Shown: positions 8,887 through 17,939 of the stretch, piece by piece
Position numbering within the stretch: the first letter of the stretch is position 1
How the letters are laid out: each line of letters opens with the position of its first letter
Source: Leptolyngbyaceae cyanobacterium RU_5_1
GTDB lineage: Bacteria; Cyanobacteriota; Cyanobacteriia; Leptolyngbyales; Leptolyngbyaceae
NCBI GenBank assembly: GCA_012034055.1
Contig: JAAUSG010000013.1
Coordinates: 1 to 47,695, forward strand
DNA length: 47,695 bases
Direction: 5' to 3'
The notes under the pieces: model-generated
Database searches by the model: none
What the model was told of the DNA's origin: nothing
What the model saw: only the letters and a program-made list of their open reading frames with translations
Made by a program: the position numbers and the translations under genes

Positions 8887-9873
8887 CTAAATTAGATTCA
8901 CCTGAATGACCTGAATTAATTTTGTGAGACTCGATTCTGGGGGTAAGGTTTCTGGTGGACTGAGTCTAGCCGTCAGATTAGGGGTACTGGTTTCTGTGTG
9001 GGCGTGGTCAGGATTGACCTCTGTTGAATTCAGGCGTTTACTGCCCTCATTGGCTTGATTTTGAGTTGACAAGAGGAGCCAGGAAGATAGTCCTCCGATC
9101 ACCAACCCCCCCGTAAATAGCATGGAAGCGGCCACTAAATTGCTGATCGGGCGAGGGATTAGCTGCGGGGATGGTGACGGCGACTCCACCGTGATAATGG
9201 ACTGAGCGTCCTGGCTGGTGTTTTCTTTGCCAAAGTTCAGGTGAAGAGCTTCCAACAATTGCCACTGGCGATTTGGCTGGCTATGGATTTCCAGTTCAGG
9301 AGTCTCGATCGCCTGCCCGGTAATCAAATCAGAACTGTTTGCGGGTATTGATGACTGAGCCTGATAGCGAGTCAGTACATCATCAATGAACTTCAGTTGC
9401 TCTAAGATTGGACTAGCTTCACCATTGTTTTCAAAAACATCCTGATTGAAACTTTGAACATCAAGGATGACATGGCTAGCCTTAAACTCCAGTAGTCTTA
9501 CTTGAATCAGGATCAGGTGCTTTCTGGATATCAGTTGAAAGTAGCTTGATACGCCATCACTGTAGTTTGAAATTGAAGTCACCGGATTTCCGGCGAAATG
9601 CTCATCTTCAATCTTCTTAAGCAGGAGTGCAGCATCATAGGCATGAGTCAAGGCTCGTTCAGGCGTGTCTAGCAGCCATTCTTTTCCGGTGTTAAAGTAT
9701 TTTTCGAGTTCAACCCCTCGGAGTTGCTGGGCAACTCTGTGAGCGTGTTCCAAAACTTTTCCAGAGTTGGCCAACAGCCACTGATTGCTAACGCGAATGT
9801 ATTTTTCGACCCTGGCAGCGACGAATAACCTACGAAAGCTGTTTTGAACTTCTGAAAGAAAGGAAGTTTTCAT
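8887..9873 (-). CDS. PxcA N-terminal-like domain plus one TM helix
   Basis: About 328 residues. Residues 60-175 carry the PxcA-type soluble domain: KEWLLDTPERALTHAYDAAL, KKIEDEHFAGN, LIQVRLLEFKASHVIL and LKFIDDVLTRY. A single TM segment follows at about 247-272 and then a Thr/Pro-rich tail that ends with a stop at 8887. The CemA membrane domain of real PxcA is missing. The other frame continues the tail without a stop into the YARHG ORF 8312-8851, so the intact product is probably PxcA-N/TM/linker/YARHG. ATG at 9873 (residue 4 of the longest frame) is the likely start. Confidence 0.6.
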   Translation of the reverse strand: MKTSFLSEVQNSFRRLFVAARVEKYIRVSNQWLLANSGKVLEHAHRVAQQLRGVELEKYFNTGKEWLLDTPERALTHAYDAALLLKKIEDEHFAGNPVTSISNYSDGVSSYFQLISRKHLILIQVRLLEFKASHVILDVQSFNQDVFENNGEASPILEQLKFIDDVLTRYQAQSSIPANSSDLITGQAIETPELEIHSQPNRQWQLLEALHLNFGKENTSQDAQSIITVESPSPSPQLIPRPISNLVAASMLFTGGLVIGGLSSWLLLSTQNQANEGSKRLNSTEVNPDHAHTETSTPNLTARLSPPETLPPESSLTKLIQVIQVNLI

Positions 9874-9914
9874 AGGAAGCACCGCGAGGAATGGCTGTAA
9901 GTAGGTGAGTTGAC

Positions 9915-10124
9915 TTAACTACGCAAAATTGTTGATTGGGCAAAATTGCTGATTGGATGGATGTCCTGGGATAGGGCGATTGCTAAAGTCTGTCTCAGGA
10001 CTACATGATCATCTACTAATAAGAGGCGAATGGTGGGCAGAGAGTTCCCTGAAGTGATTACTTTCGTGGTTGGTAATGTTTGAATCGTCTTTGCGGCGAT
10101 CGTATACTTCAGCGTAGGACTCAT
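9915..10124 (-). pseudogene. Truncated response-regulator receiver fragment
   Basis: The 69-residue frame contains IRLLLVDDHVVLRQTLAIAL, the first strand, acidic pair and first helix of a NarL-type receiver, then runs into unrelated residues and a stop. The phospho-acceptor Asp region, Lys and HTH are missing. It is a remnant of a deleted regulator gene, next to an intact OmpR-type regulator. Confidence 0.55.
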
Positions 10125-10139
10125 AGTTACTTCTAGTAC

Positions 10140-10240
10140 GATTTTAGATTTTAGATTTTAGATTGTTTACCAGGATGTGATTTCAGTGATCGATCTAAAA
10201 TTGTCAATCTAAAATCGGTAAACGCCTATGATCAGGTTAA
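10140..10240. repeat. GATTTTA tandem repeat and inverted partner
   Basis: GATTTTA units at 10140-10164 face AATCTAAAAT units around 10190-10220 in opposite orientation, which could form an AT-rich hairpin in the spacer. Confidence 0.5.
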
Positions 10241-10294
10241 GCGAACAGCGGTGACAAATTCGGGACGAGAACGGGACAAATTGGTAAGTAAGTG

Positions 10295-10339
10295 ATTGGT
10301 CATTGGTCACTTGCCCTTTGTAAATGACCAATGACCAAT
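10295..10339. repeat. 15-bp inverted repeat ATTGGTCATTGGTCA
   Basis: ATTGGTCATTGGTCA (10295-10309) is exactly complementary to 10325-10339, with a 15-nt loop. It is downstream of the RpaA-like gene on the minus strand and could act as a 3' hairpin. The unit resembles a dispersed cyanobacterial repeat. Confidence 0.6.
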
Positions 10340-10395
10340 GACCCTCCTGCATGTTCAGTTTAATTGTGGCAAGCTACTTACTGCTGTGCTTGCAT

Positions 10396-11124
10396 TTAAC
10401 GTGCAACTCTTGGCAAATTGTAGATTTTCGGGAGTTCCAATCGATACCCAGCACCGTGAACGGTTTTGATGTAACGAGGGTGAAAGCGATCGGGTTCCAG
10501 TTTGGCGCGCAGATTTTTGATATGAATCCGAATGGTTTCAACGTCATCATCCGGACCATGTCCCCAGATTTTCTTCAAAATTTCAATTAATGAAACGGCT
10601 CGACCGTGATGCTGAAGTAAATAATGGAGGAGATCAAATTCCAGACAGGTGAGTTTTACCAGGCGATCGAACCAAATCACTTCTGGTTTTGTGGGAACAA
10701 GGGTCAGGGGTCCGTAACTTAGAATTTCAGTGGGTTTGGTCGCTTGGGGAAGTTGCTTTCTGCGCCGCAACAGGGCTTGAACCCGTGCCAGCATTTCTTC
10801 CACTGCAAAGGGCTTCGTCAGATAGTCATCTGCACCGGCGTCAAACCCCTTCACCTTATCCTGCGTTTGTTCAAGAGCAGTCAGGATTAAAATTGGAACG
10901 TTTGCAGTGCGATCGTCCTGACGCAAGCGCCGACAAACTGTAAAACCATCGACTTTAGGCAGTAGCAGGTCTAGCATAATCAGATCGGGCATGAGTTGTA
11001 GGGCTAGCGCTTGACCTTTGATGCCATCAGAAGCCCAATCGACCTGGTATTCAGCCACTTCCAAACTAATGGTGACTAACTCTGAAGTTGTCAGATCACT
11101 GTCGATAATCAGTATCCGGAACAT
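10396..11124 (-). CDS. OmpR-family response regulator, RpaA-like
   Basis: A full-length 242-residue regulator. The receiver has Asp52 in LIMLDLLLP and Lys104 in YLTKPF; the winged helix ends with [15 protein letters not shown] and [16 protein letters not shown]. Stretches such as [40 protein letters not shown] and [15 protein letters not shown] are those of RpaA, the cyanobacterial circadian and phycobilisome output regulator. The N-terminal acidic cluster, DDD in RpaA as I recall it, is DSD here, so one Mg-coordinating acid is altered. It may be a divergent paralogue rather than the main RpaA. The ATG at 11124 has GAGAG just upstream. Confidence 0.8.
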   Translation of the reverse strand: MFRILIIDSDLTTSELVTISLEVAEYQVDWASDGIKGQALALQLMPDLIMLDLLLPKVDGFTVCRRLRQDDRTANVPILILTALEQTQDKVKGFDAGADDYLTKPFAVEEMLARVQALLRRRKQLPQATKPTEILSYGPLTLVPTKPEVIWFDRLVKLTCLEFDLLHYLLQHHGRAVSLIEILKKIWGHGPDDDVETIRIHIKNLRAKLEPDRFHPRYIKTVHGAGYRLELPKIYNLPRVAR

Positions 11125-11147
11125 CTCTCAATGAATTAAACGACATT

Positions 11148-11211
11148 GATTTTAGATTTTGGATTTTGGATTTTGGATTGAATCTAAAATCTAAAATCTA
11201 AAATCCAAAAT
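11148..11211. repeat. GATTTTGG repeat array forming a long inverted repeat
   Basis: Four GATTTT(A/G)G units are followed directly by four units in the opposite orientation, giving a potential AT-rich hairpin immediately upstream of the RpaA-like gene. Confidence 0.6.
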
Positions 11212-11234
11212 AGGGTGAGGTACTAGTAAACAGA

Positions 11235-11429
11235 TTATGCAACGGTATGTCCAACCGCCGCGATCGCGGCTTTCACGGCTGATTCAGAAGCCTGGGTTTG
11301 AGCGTCAACGTGCTTAGTTTTCAAATTGACTTTTACAACAGCGCCAGGGTCAGTCTTGAGAACGGCATTCATGACATTGTTTGCACACATCTCGCAAACA
11401 ATTGATGGAACTTGCAGTTGAATATGCAT
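11235..11429 (-). CDS. HMA heavy-metal-binding domain protein (copper-chaperone-like)
   Basis: A 64-residue single HMA domain starting at the ATG at 11429. The metal site is CEMC (CxxC) in IVCEMCANNVMNAV, followed by the beta strand VVKVNLKTKHVDAQT and the C-terminal helix AVKAAIAAVGHTV. The usual Met two residues before the first Cys (MxCxxC) is Val here. A longer frame to 11570 exists, but its extra part is translated from a tandem repeat and is not credible. Its position as last gene after ctaE suggests copper delivery or buffering for the oxidase, which is inference. Confidence 0.75.
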   Translation of the reverse strand: MHIQLQVPSIVCEMCANNVMNAVLKTDPGAVVKVNLKTKHVDAQTQASESAVKAAIAAVGHTVA

Positions 11430-11454
11430 AGCGGAGACGATAGAGCAAAGTGCT

Positions 11455-11503
11455 GAGGATGGAGGATGGAGGACGGAGGATGGAGGACGGAGGACGGAGG
11501 AGA
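11455..11503. repeat. Heptamer tandem repeat GGAGGAC/GGAGGAT
   Basis: About seven tandem copies of GGAGGAY lie just upstream of the HMA gene. A related GGAGGA-rich tract is at 22579-22627. Confidence 0.75.
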
Positions 11504-11521
11504 GCGAAAATGTACCGTTTG

Positions 11522-11587
11522 GTAGGGGCAGGTTTTGCCAGAATTTCTGCAGCAAGCCGATCGCTTTCATGCCAAACCTGCCCGTAC
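11522..11587. repeat. MITE-like element, GTAGGGGCAGGTTT family, copy 1
   Basis: Inverted ends GTAGGGGCAGGTTTTG and CAAACCTGCCCGTAC. Related copies are at 29557-29622 and 33840-33904. Confidence 0.6.
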
Positions 11588-11647
11588 AGGTATTTTGTTT
11601 TGTAGAAATCTCCTAAGGATCGTGGATTTAATAACTTGAATTCTTGC

Positions 11648-11723
11648 GTAGGATGTGTTAGCGCAGCGTAACGCATCGCTTCCAGGGATTGATGCGTTAC
11701 GGCTATCGCCTAACACATCCTAC
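11648..11723. repeat. 76-bp imperfect palindrome (GTAGGATGTGTTAG ends)
   Basis: The arms GTAGGATGTGTTAG...CGTAACGCATC and their inverted copy pair over about 30 bases with small bulges. It lies just downstream of ctaE1 on the minus strand, and may serve as a 3' hairpin or be a MITE. Confidence 0.7.
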
Positions 11724-11771
11724 AAATTCGATGTTATTTAATTCTCATTCCTTAGCGAGTGCTCATTCGGG

Positions 11772-12395
11772 TTAAAGAATGTACAGCAATAGGAACAGGA
11801 CGATCCAGACGATGTCAACGAAGTGCCAGTAAAGTTCGGCCGCTTCTACACCAAAATGACGATCGCTGGAGTAGTGACCGGGTTTGCGCGATCGCCACAG
11901 GACTGCGGCAATCAAAATCAATCCGAACGTGACGTGTAACCCGTGGAAGCCAGTCAGCACATAAAACGTACTGGCAAACAGATTGGTTTTCAGACCAAAT
12001 CCGAGATGGAAGTACTCATAGAGCTGCCCGACCAGGAAGAGTGCTCCCATCGCGGCAGTGGCTTTGAACCACTTTTGTAACCCTGCGATATCATTCTTCT
12101 TGATGGCAATATCAGCCTGGTGGATGACGAAACTGCTGGCGATCAGAATGGCGGTGTTGATGCCGGGTAACAGCAATTCCAGTTTGGGGATTCCTTCTGG
12201 CATCCATTCGGGGGTAACCGCTTTGAAGGTTAAATACGCCGTGAACAAACCCATGAAGATCATGCCTTCGGCAAACAGGAACACCATGATGCCAAACAGG
12301 CGGAAATCGGGATGTTCTCCATGTGCGGTAGCGCCGTCATGGGTGTGGTGATGGTCAAGCGTGGCGTTAGCGACAAGATCAGTGGTTGAACTCAT
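11772..12395 (-). CDS. ctaE: Cytochrome c oxidase subunit III (operon 1)
   Basis: A 207-residue integral membrane subunit of the aa3-type oxidase, which reduces O2 at the thylakoid or plasma membrane. Five TM helices are visible, with [33 protein letters not shown] and the C-terminal [16 protein letters not shown], where the [11 protein letters not shown] motif is diagnostic. The gene is intact, unlike its homologue at 33160-33785, with which it can be aligned over the full length. It follows the transketolase gene rather than ctaD, so it may need its own promoter or depend on readthrough. Confidence 0.93.
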   Translation of the reverse strand: MSSTTDLVANATLDHHHTHDGATAHGEHPDFRLFGIMVFLFAEGMIFMGLFTAYLTFKAVTPEWMPEGIPKLELLLPGINTAILIASSFVIHQADIAIKKNDIAGLQKWFKATAAMGALFLVGQLYEYFHLGFGLKTNLFASTFYVLTGFHGLHVTFGLILIAAVLWRSRKPGHYSSDRHFGVEAAELYWHFVDIVWIVLFLLLYIL

Positions 12396-12408
12396 GAGTT
12401 TCCAATTT

Positions 12409-12457
12409 GCGATTTGCGATTTTGGATTTTGGATTTGCGATTTTGGATTTTGGATTG
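12409..12457. repeat. GATTTTGG/GATTTGC repeat tract
   Basis: Interspersed GATTTGC and GATTTTG heptamers upstream of ctaE1. Confidence 0.6.
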
Positions 12458-12468
12458 TTTGCTGCCCG

Positions 12469-12499
12469 GATCTCCGACTTCTCGAAGAAGTCGGAGATC
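12469..12499. repeat. Perfect 14-bp stem hairpin (GATCTCCGACTTCT)
   Basis: GATCTCCGACTTCT pairs perfectly with its inverted copy around a 3-nt loop, between the transketolase stop and ctaE1. A related hairpin (GATCCCCGGCT) is at 29640-29672 and a looser one is around 32845-32915. It has no U-tract, so it looks like a REP-type element that may still slow readthrough. Confidence 0.65.
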
Positions 12500-12512
12500 T
12501 GAATCCTTCGCT

Positions 12513-14531
12513 CTACTTCGTGAGCAGTTCTTTTGCCTTTGCAATCACGTTGTCTACTGTGAAGCCAAATTTCTCCATCACGACCTTGCCTGGAGCAGAC
12601 GCGCCGAAGCGATCGAGGGTGATGGTCTTGCCTGCTGTGCCAACGTAATTGCACCAACCAAAGCTGGTTCCGGCTTCTACTGCCAGTCGCTTCTGGGTTG
12701 CGGGTGGTAAGACGGCTTGCTTGTAATCCTCATCCTGCTCTTCAAACAGTTCCCAGGAGGGCATTGAGACAACCCGCACCTGGTGTCTCTCGGCCCGTAG
12801 CTGTTCAGCCGCCTGGGTGCAAAGATGAACTTCGCTCCCGGTTGCGATCAGGATGATATCCGGTGCTCCAGGGCTATCGGAGAGGATATAAGCCCCTTTG
12901 GTGACCTGGGCGATCGCGGTTCCATCCAGGTGCGGCAACGCCTGGCGGGTGAGTGCCAGCAAGGTTGGGCGATGTTGATGGGCATTCTGAATGGCAATTT
13001 TGTAGGCACCAGAGGTTTCGTTGCCATCAGCGGGACGAATCACCGTCAGATTCGGAATGGCTCGCAGGGAGGCGATCGTTTCGATCGGCTGGTGGGTTGG
13101 ACCATCCTCTCCCTGCCCAATCGAGTCATGGGTCATCACCCAGATCACTCCGGCACGGGACAGAGCAGACAGGCGAATCGCTGCCCGCATATAGTCGGTG
13201 AAGATCAAGAAGGTGGCACCGTAGGGAATCAGTCCAGAACCATGCAGGGCAATGCCGTTGCAGATCGCCCCCATGCCATGTTCCCGCACCCCAAAGTGAA
13301 TATTGCGGTTTTCGTACTGCCCTTTCTGGAAATCGTGGGAAATCTTCAGGTGCGTCAGGTTAGAGTGGGTCAGATCTGCTGAACCCCCAATCACTTCAGG
13401 CAGGATAGAAGCCAGCGCGTTCAATGCCTTCTCGGAGGTCTGGCGGGTTGCCATCGCCTTGTCTTCCGGCGTGTAAGTGGACAGAGCACCTTCCCACCCG
13501 TCGGGCAGTTTGCCGTTCACCAGCCGCTCAAACTCTGCTGCCTCTGCCGGATACTTTGCTTTGTAAGTCTCCAGAGTCTTGTTCCACGTCGCTTCGTCAT
13601 GGGCACCCCGCTCGATCGCCTGACGGAAGTAAGTCAGAACATCCTGGGGCACTTCAAAGGGGACGTGTTCCCACTTCAGGTTCTCGCGAGTCAGTTTGAT
13701 TTCGTCAGCCCCCAGAGGCGCACCATGAACGCCAGCCGTCCCGCCCTTATTGGGCGCACCGTAGCCGATCGTGGTCGTCACGATAATTAGTGAAGGCTTG
13801 TCCATCATGGTCTTTGCGGCTTCAATGGCGTTGGCAATCCCTTCCAGGTCAGTGTTGCCATCCGGAATGCGCTGCACATGCCAGCCGTATGCCTCAAACC
13901 GCTTACCCACATCCTCAGTGAAAGCCAGATCTGTGGAGCCATCAATTGAGATGTGATTGTCATCGTAGAGGGCAATCAATTTGCCCAGCCCCAGGTGTCC
14001 TGCCAGGGAACAGGCTTCGCTAGAAACCCCTTCCATGTTGCAGCCGTCACCCAGGATGACGTAGGTGTAATGATCAACCAGCGCACAGTCGGGCTGGTTG
14101 AAGCGGGCAGCCAGATGCGCTTCTGCGATCGCCAGCCCCACTGCATTCGCAATCCCCTGACCCAACGGCCCTGTGGTGACTTCCACCCCAGAAGTCATGA
14201 AGTTTTCGGGATGACCCGGCGTTCTAGATTCCCATTGCCGGAACTGCTTGATATCGTCAATTGAAACGCTATCGTACCCGGTCAGGTAGAGCAGCGCGTA
14301 CTGCAACATCGACCCGTGACCGGCGGAGAGCACAAAGCGATCGCGGTTAAACCACTGGGGATTTTTGGGATTAAACCGCAGGAACTTGTCCCACAAGACA
14401 AACGCCATCGGAGCCGCTCCCATTGGCAGTCCAGGGTGTCCAGACTTGGCTTGCTCGACAGCATCGATCGCTAGAAAGCGGATGGCATGAATACAAAGTT
14501 CTTCAAGAGATTCGAGAGTTGCAACAGTCAT
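12513..14531 (-). CDS. tkt: Transketolase
   Basis: A complete 672-residue thiamine-diphosphate enzyme of the Calvin cycle and pentose-phosphate pathway. The N-terminal pyrophosphate domain has [34 protein letters not shown] and the ThDP/Mg motif GDGCNMEG...[10 protein letters not shown]. The middle domain has [14 protein letters not shown] and [15 protein letters not shown], and the C-terminal part has ATGSEVHLC. In this window it sits between ctaD1 and ctaE1 in the same orientation, separated from each by repeat-rich spacers, an unusual place that suggests a gene or block insertion into the cox operon. Confidence 0.96.
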   Translation of the reverse strand: MTVATLESLEELCIHAIRFLAIDAVEQAKSGHPGLPMGAAPMAFVLWDKFLRFNPKNPQWFNRDRFVLSAGHGSMLQYALLYLTGYDSVSIDDIKQFRQWESRTPGHPENFMTSGVEVTTGPLGQGIANAVGLAIAEAHLAARFNQPDCALVDHYTYVILGDGCNMEGVSSEACSLAGHLGLGKLIALYDDNHISIDGSTDLAFTEDVGKRFEAYGWHVQRIPDGNTDLEGIANAIEAAKTMMDKPSLIIVTTTIGYGAPNKGGTAGVHGAPLGADEIKLTRENLKWEHVPFEVPQDVLTYFRQAIERGAHDEATWNKTLETYKAKYPAEAAEFERLVNGKLPDGWEGALSTYTPEDKAMATRQTSEKALNALASILPEVIGGSADLTHSNLTHLKISHDFQKGQYENRNIHFGVREHGMGAICNGIALHGSGLIPYGATFLIFTDYMRAAIRLSALSRAGVIWVMTHDSIGQGEDGPTHQPIETIASLRAIPNLTVIRPADGNETSGAYKIAIQNAHQHRPTLLALTRQALPHLDGTAIAQVTKGAYILSDSPGAPDIILIATGSEVHLCTQAAEQLRAERHQVRVVSMPSWELFEEQDEDYKQAVLPPATQKRLAVEAGTSFGWCNYVGTAGKTITLDRFGASAPGKVVMEKFGFTVDNVIAKAKELLTK

Positions 14532-14929
14532 AGCGTTTGGGGATTTTAGATTTTAGATTTTAGATTTTGGATTTTGGATCAAGACTTCTTGGATCAGGAT
14601 TTGCAAACTCTGGATTGTTCGCGAAGCGTGCGCTCTGCGCTCTCCCCCCTAGCCCCCTTAGTAAGGGGGGAACTCTTGCCCAGCCTTGGTTTGAAAGCCC
14701 CCCTTATCAAGGGGGGGTGGGGGGATCTCTGGATTGACAACACCAACCAGGAAGGTTTGGATTTTGGATTTTGAAATCACTCAGTCGGTAACCCGAATGA
14801 TTTGGAGGATGGGGCAGCGGTAGCGTAACCCATGCGGACGTTGGGTTTCCTGCGTCAACCCAACCTGCGGTATCTTCAAAAAATCGGATTTCTCAATCCA
14901 AAATCACACATCCAAAATCCAAAATGGGA
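14532..14929. repeat. Repeat-filled spacer between tkt and ctaD1
   Basis: No gene seen. Contents in order: GATTTTA/G array (14541-14579); a CCCCCTTAGTAAGGGGG hairpin plus a second CCCCCTTATCAAGGGGG one (about 14645-14730), the same type as in the element at 38882-39067; another short GATTTTGG tract (14756-14773); a GTTGGGTTGA-family copy (about 14808-14870); and a final inverted GATTTTGG tract (14897-14925). Confidence 0.65.
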
Positions 14930-16804
14930 TTACTCTTGATGGCTACGGTCTTCCGGGCGATCGCCCGCTGCAACTACGATCTCTGGTTCAGGCTCGGTTT
15001 GTACGGCAGCATCAGGGTTGGCAGGCAGCGGACATTTTTGATTGCCAGGGGCTTCGTGGCCATTTCCAGCAACAACCGCAACTTCTACTTCAGGTTCCGT
15101 TGGGCTGACGGAATCAGCGTGAGCCAGTGGCGCAGGTTCGTGATGGCGATGGTTTTGCTGGCGATCGCCCACGGTTTCGGTGTAAGCATGACCCAGCCCG
15201 TAATCGTAGGCACCCACGGTGAGTACTGGTAATTCCTCAAAATTCTCGATCTCGGGTGGGGAAGTTGTCTGCCACTCGAAGGTCAAACCACGCCAGGGAT
15301 TGTTTCCGGCTGGTTTGCCAGCAATCCAACTCCAGAGCGCATTGATCAGGAAGGGGATTGTAGAGAGAGCCAGGATGTAGGAACCAATGGTGCAAATCAG
15401 ATTCACATCGGCAAATCTGGGGTCATACATGGCAACGCGGCGGTTCATGCCCAGCAATCCCAGTTGGTGCATCGGCAGGAATGTCAGGTTCATGCCAATA
15501 AAGGTCAAGACGAAATGAACGATGCTCAGGGGTTCATTCATCATCCGCCCCGTAATCTTGGGGAACCAGTGATACAGCGCTGCATAGAGACCAAATACAC
15601 TGCCACCAAACAAGACGTAGTGGAGATGGGCAACCACAAAGTAGGTGTCGTGAACATGCAAGTCAAACGGCACTGACGCCAGCATGACTCCACTAATGCC
15701 ACCAATCACAAACATCGAGATGAACCCGATCGCGAACAACATTGGACCATTGAACGGAAGTTTACCGCCCCAAATCGTCGCCACCCAACCAAACACTTTA
15801 ATGCCCGTCGGCACAGCGATGATCATGGTGGCAATCATGAAGAACATCCGCAACCAGGCGGGGGTGCCACTGGTGAACATGTGGTGGGCCCAAACAATCA
15901 ATCCCAAGAAGCTGATTGCCAGACTGGAGTAGGCGATCGCCCGGTAGCCAAAAATCGGCTTACGGGCGTGAACGGGAAGCACGTCCGAAATGGCTCCAAA
16001 CAGCGGCAGGATCATGATATAAACCGCTGGATGGGAGTAGAACCAGAACATGTGCTGGTAAACGACGGCGTTGCCGCCGCCCGTGGGGTTGAAAAATGCG
16101 GTGCCCACAATCAGGTCAAACCCCAGCAGAATCAATGCCCCTGCCAGGACGGGTGTGCCAATCAAAACCAGTGCCGAAGTGGCTAGCATTGCCCAGCAAA
16201 ACAGCGGCATATCATTCAGCCCCATACTGGGCACCCGCAATTTCAACAGGGTAACAAAGAAGTTGAGTGCCCCAAAAATTGAGGACGTTCCCAGGATCAG
16301 CAAGCTCATGATCCAGATGCCTTCACCCACCTGCCCACTGACCAGACTCAGGGGAGGGTAGGAGGTCCAGCCTGCTTTCGGGGACTCTAAGAAGAAACTG
16401 CTGATCAACATTAATCCGGCCGGTGGAATCAGCCAGAAGGCAAGGGCGTTCAGCTTCGGAAACGCCATATCCCGCGCCCCAATCATCAGCGGAATCAGGA
16501 AGTTTGCCAACCCTGCCCCGGCTGGAATAATCCACAGGAAAATCATCACCGTGCCATGCAGGGTCAACAGGCTGTTGTACACTTCGGGGGTGACAAAATC
16601 AGGAGCTGGAGTTGCCAGTTCAGTTCGGATCGCGGCTGCCATTGAGCCGCCCACCAGATAAAAGACGAACGCTGTGACCAGGTATTGAATCCCGATCACC
16701 TTGTGGTCTGAGTTAAAGGTGAAATAATGCCACCACTTCCGATAGATGGGCACGCCATCGGATGTTACAGCATGAGTGGTTGCGTGAAGTTGCGCTGAAG
16801 TCAT
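14930..16804 (-). CDS. ctaD: Cytochrome c oxidase subunit I (operon 1)
   Basis: A 624-residue haem-copper oxidase catalytic subunit with about 12 TM helices. Visible ligands are His in LTLHGTVMIFLW (low-spin haem), HPAVYIMILP (CuB His with the cross-linked Tyr), AHHMFTSG (two CuB His) and HDTYFVVAHLHYVLFGG (haem a3 and low-spin haem His). An unusually long, Glu- and Pro-rich hydrophilic tail of about 70 residues follows the last TM. The gene is intact across the point where its homologue at 33978-35719 is frameshifted (TGRMMNE). It follows ctaC1 after about 50 bases. Confidence 0.95.
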   Translation of the reverse strand: MTSAQLHATTHAVTSDGVPIYRKWWHYFTFNSDHKVIGIQYLVTAFVFYLVGGSMAAAIRTELATPAPDFVTPEVYNSLLTLHGTVMIFLWIIPAGAGLANFLIPLMIGARDMAFPKLNALAFWLIPPAGLMLISSFFLESPKAGWTSYPPLSLVSGQVGEGIWIMSLLILGTSSIFGALNFFVTLLKLRVPSMGLNDMPLFCWAMLATSALVLIGTPVLAGALILLGFDLIVGTAFFNPTGGGNAVVYQHMFWFYSHPAVYIMILPLFGAISDVLPVHARKPIFGYRAIAYSSLAISFLGLIVWAHHMFTSGTPAWLRMFFMIATMIIAVPTGIKVFGWVATIWGGKLPFNGPMLFAIGFISMFVIGGISGVMLASVPFDLHVHDTYFVVAHLHYVLFGGSVFGLYAALYHWFPKITGRMMNEPLSIVHFVLTFIGMNLTFLPMHQLGLLGMNRRVAMYDPRFADVNLICTIGSYILALSTIPFLINALWSWIAGKPAGNNPWRGLTFEWQTTSPPEIENFEELPVLTVGAYDYGLGHAYTETVGDRQQNHRHHEPAPLAHADSVSPTEPEVEVAVVAGNGHEAPGNQKCPLPANPDAAVQTEPEPEIVVAAGDRPEDRSHQE

Positions 16805-16857
16805 AAGTTAATGCGGGTTTCACAAAAATGTCGCGGAGTTGAGGCACCAGAGCTGGA

Positions 16858-17841
16858 TTAAGCGCGATCGCGGGGAAGCACTTGTTGGACAATGTCGGGC
16901 GTGACTCCCAAATCACTGACGAAGGGTGCCAGGAAATCACCATCGGTTTGCTGATCTAAGACCAGCGCCGTGGTTTGGTTGGAGTCCTGACTGGCAATCT
17001 GAGACTGTAGCCAGTTGTCGTAGTCTTGTTGATTGTCAACAAAGAGTTTCGTCACCATGCCCCCGTGATAGGGTCCGCACAGTTCGGCACAGATGACTGG
17101 ATACTCACCCACACGGCGCGGCTTAATTCTGAGTTCACTGGGCTGTCCTGGAATGGCATCCTGCTTCAGACGAAACTCAGGCAGCCAGAACGCATGGATG
17201 ACATCCTGGGCTTTGATATTGAGCTGGACTTCCTGATTAACCGGAACGTGTAGTTCGGCCGATGTGACGCCTGCATTGGGGTAATTGAACAGCCAGGCGT
17301 ATTGCATCCCCATCACATCAACCGTCAGATCCGCAGGTTTCCCTTCATCCTCAGGAGACGCTCCAATCCCTAATGCCTCATGATGATGAGATGGCTTGGC
17401 CCTGGAACTATCCATTAGCGGAGCAGACGCGTCCTCACCGGGAAGCATCGCCACCTGCACTTGACTTGAATCACCGGTAGCATTCGGATCAAATCCGCCT
17501 AATTGTCCGTAAACATCAAAGCTATAAACGCTAATGATGAAGACAATCACGGTTGGAATAACGGTCCAGAGAATCTCCAGAGGAATATTGCCATGAATGT
17601 GTGGACCATCGGTCAAATCACCAGGGCGACGGCGAAATTTGAATAGGGCAACCACCAAGGCTCCCTGTACAACCAGGAAAAGCCCGATGGATACTGCCAT
17701 CATGGCGTTGAATAAGCCATCCACCAATTCGGCTTCCCTGGAAGCTGCGATCGGCAGTAGACTGTGGTTGTAACCGAACCAAAGACTGATCAAAGTCAGG
17801 GTGATTCCAACCAGGAGGGTCAAAATGTTGCTTGGAATTTT
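16858..17841 (-). CDS. ctaC: Cytochrome c oxidase subunit II (operon 1)
   Basis: Two N-terminal TM helices anchor a periplasmic or lumenal cupredoxin domain. The binuclear CuA site is visible as CAELCGPYHGGM plus the upstream His in VIHAFWLP. A frame from 17877 exists, but homology with the operon-2 copy (VKIPSNILTLLVG against MNIPSQITTLLIG) favours the GTG at 17841. It forms the electron entry site from cytochrome c6 or plastocyanin. It is first of the classical cox genes, preceded by a 41-residue membrane protein. Confidence 0.92.
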   Translation of the reverse strand, partial: KIPSNILTLLVGITLTLISLWFGYNHSLLPIAASREAELVDGLFNAMMAVSIGLFLVVQGALVVALFKFRRRPGDLTDGPHIHGNIPLEILWTVIPTVIVFIISVYSFDVYGQLGGFDPNATGDSSQVQVAMLPGEDASAPLMDSSRAKPSHHHEALGIGASPEDEGKPADLTVDVMGMQYAWLFNYPNAGVTSAELHVPVNQEVQLNIKAQDVIHAFWLPEFRLKQDAIPGQPSELRIKPRRVGEYPVICAELCGPYHGGMVTKLFVDNQQDYDNWLQSQIASQDSNQTTALVLDQQTDGDFLAPFVSDLGVTPDIVQQVLPRDRA

Positions 17842-17939
17842 CACGGCTAGCGCAGAACTCTCTACAAAATGTTTCACAAACGATTAAGAACCTGTACCTC
17901 TACCCAGAACCGCTCAACCCAAAAGGTTTAGTATGCGGA

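Noticed and set aside
8887-8935. Programmed -1 frameshifting between the PxcA-N-like and YARHG ORFs
   Set aside because: No canonical slippery heptamer in the right phase; given many other indels here, an error or simple mutation is more likely.
12825-13382. Long plus-strand ORF opposite transketolase
   Set aside because: It is a shadow of high-GC conserved coding sequence on the minus strand.
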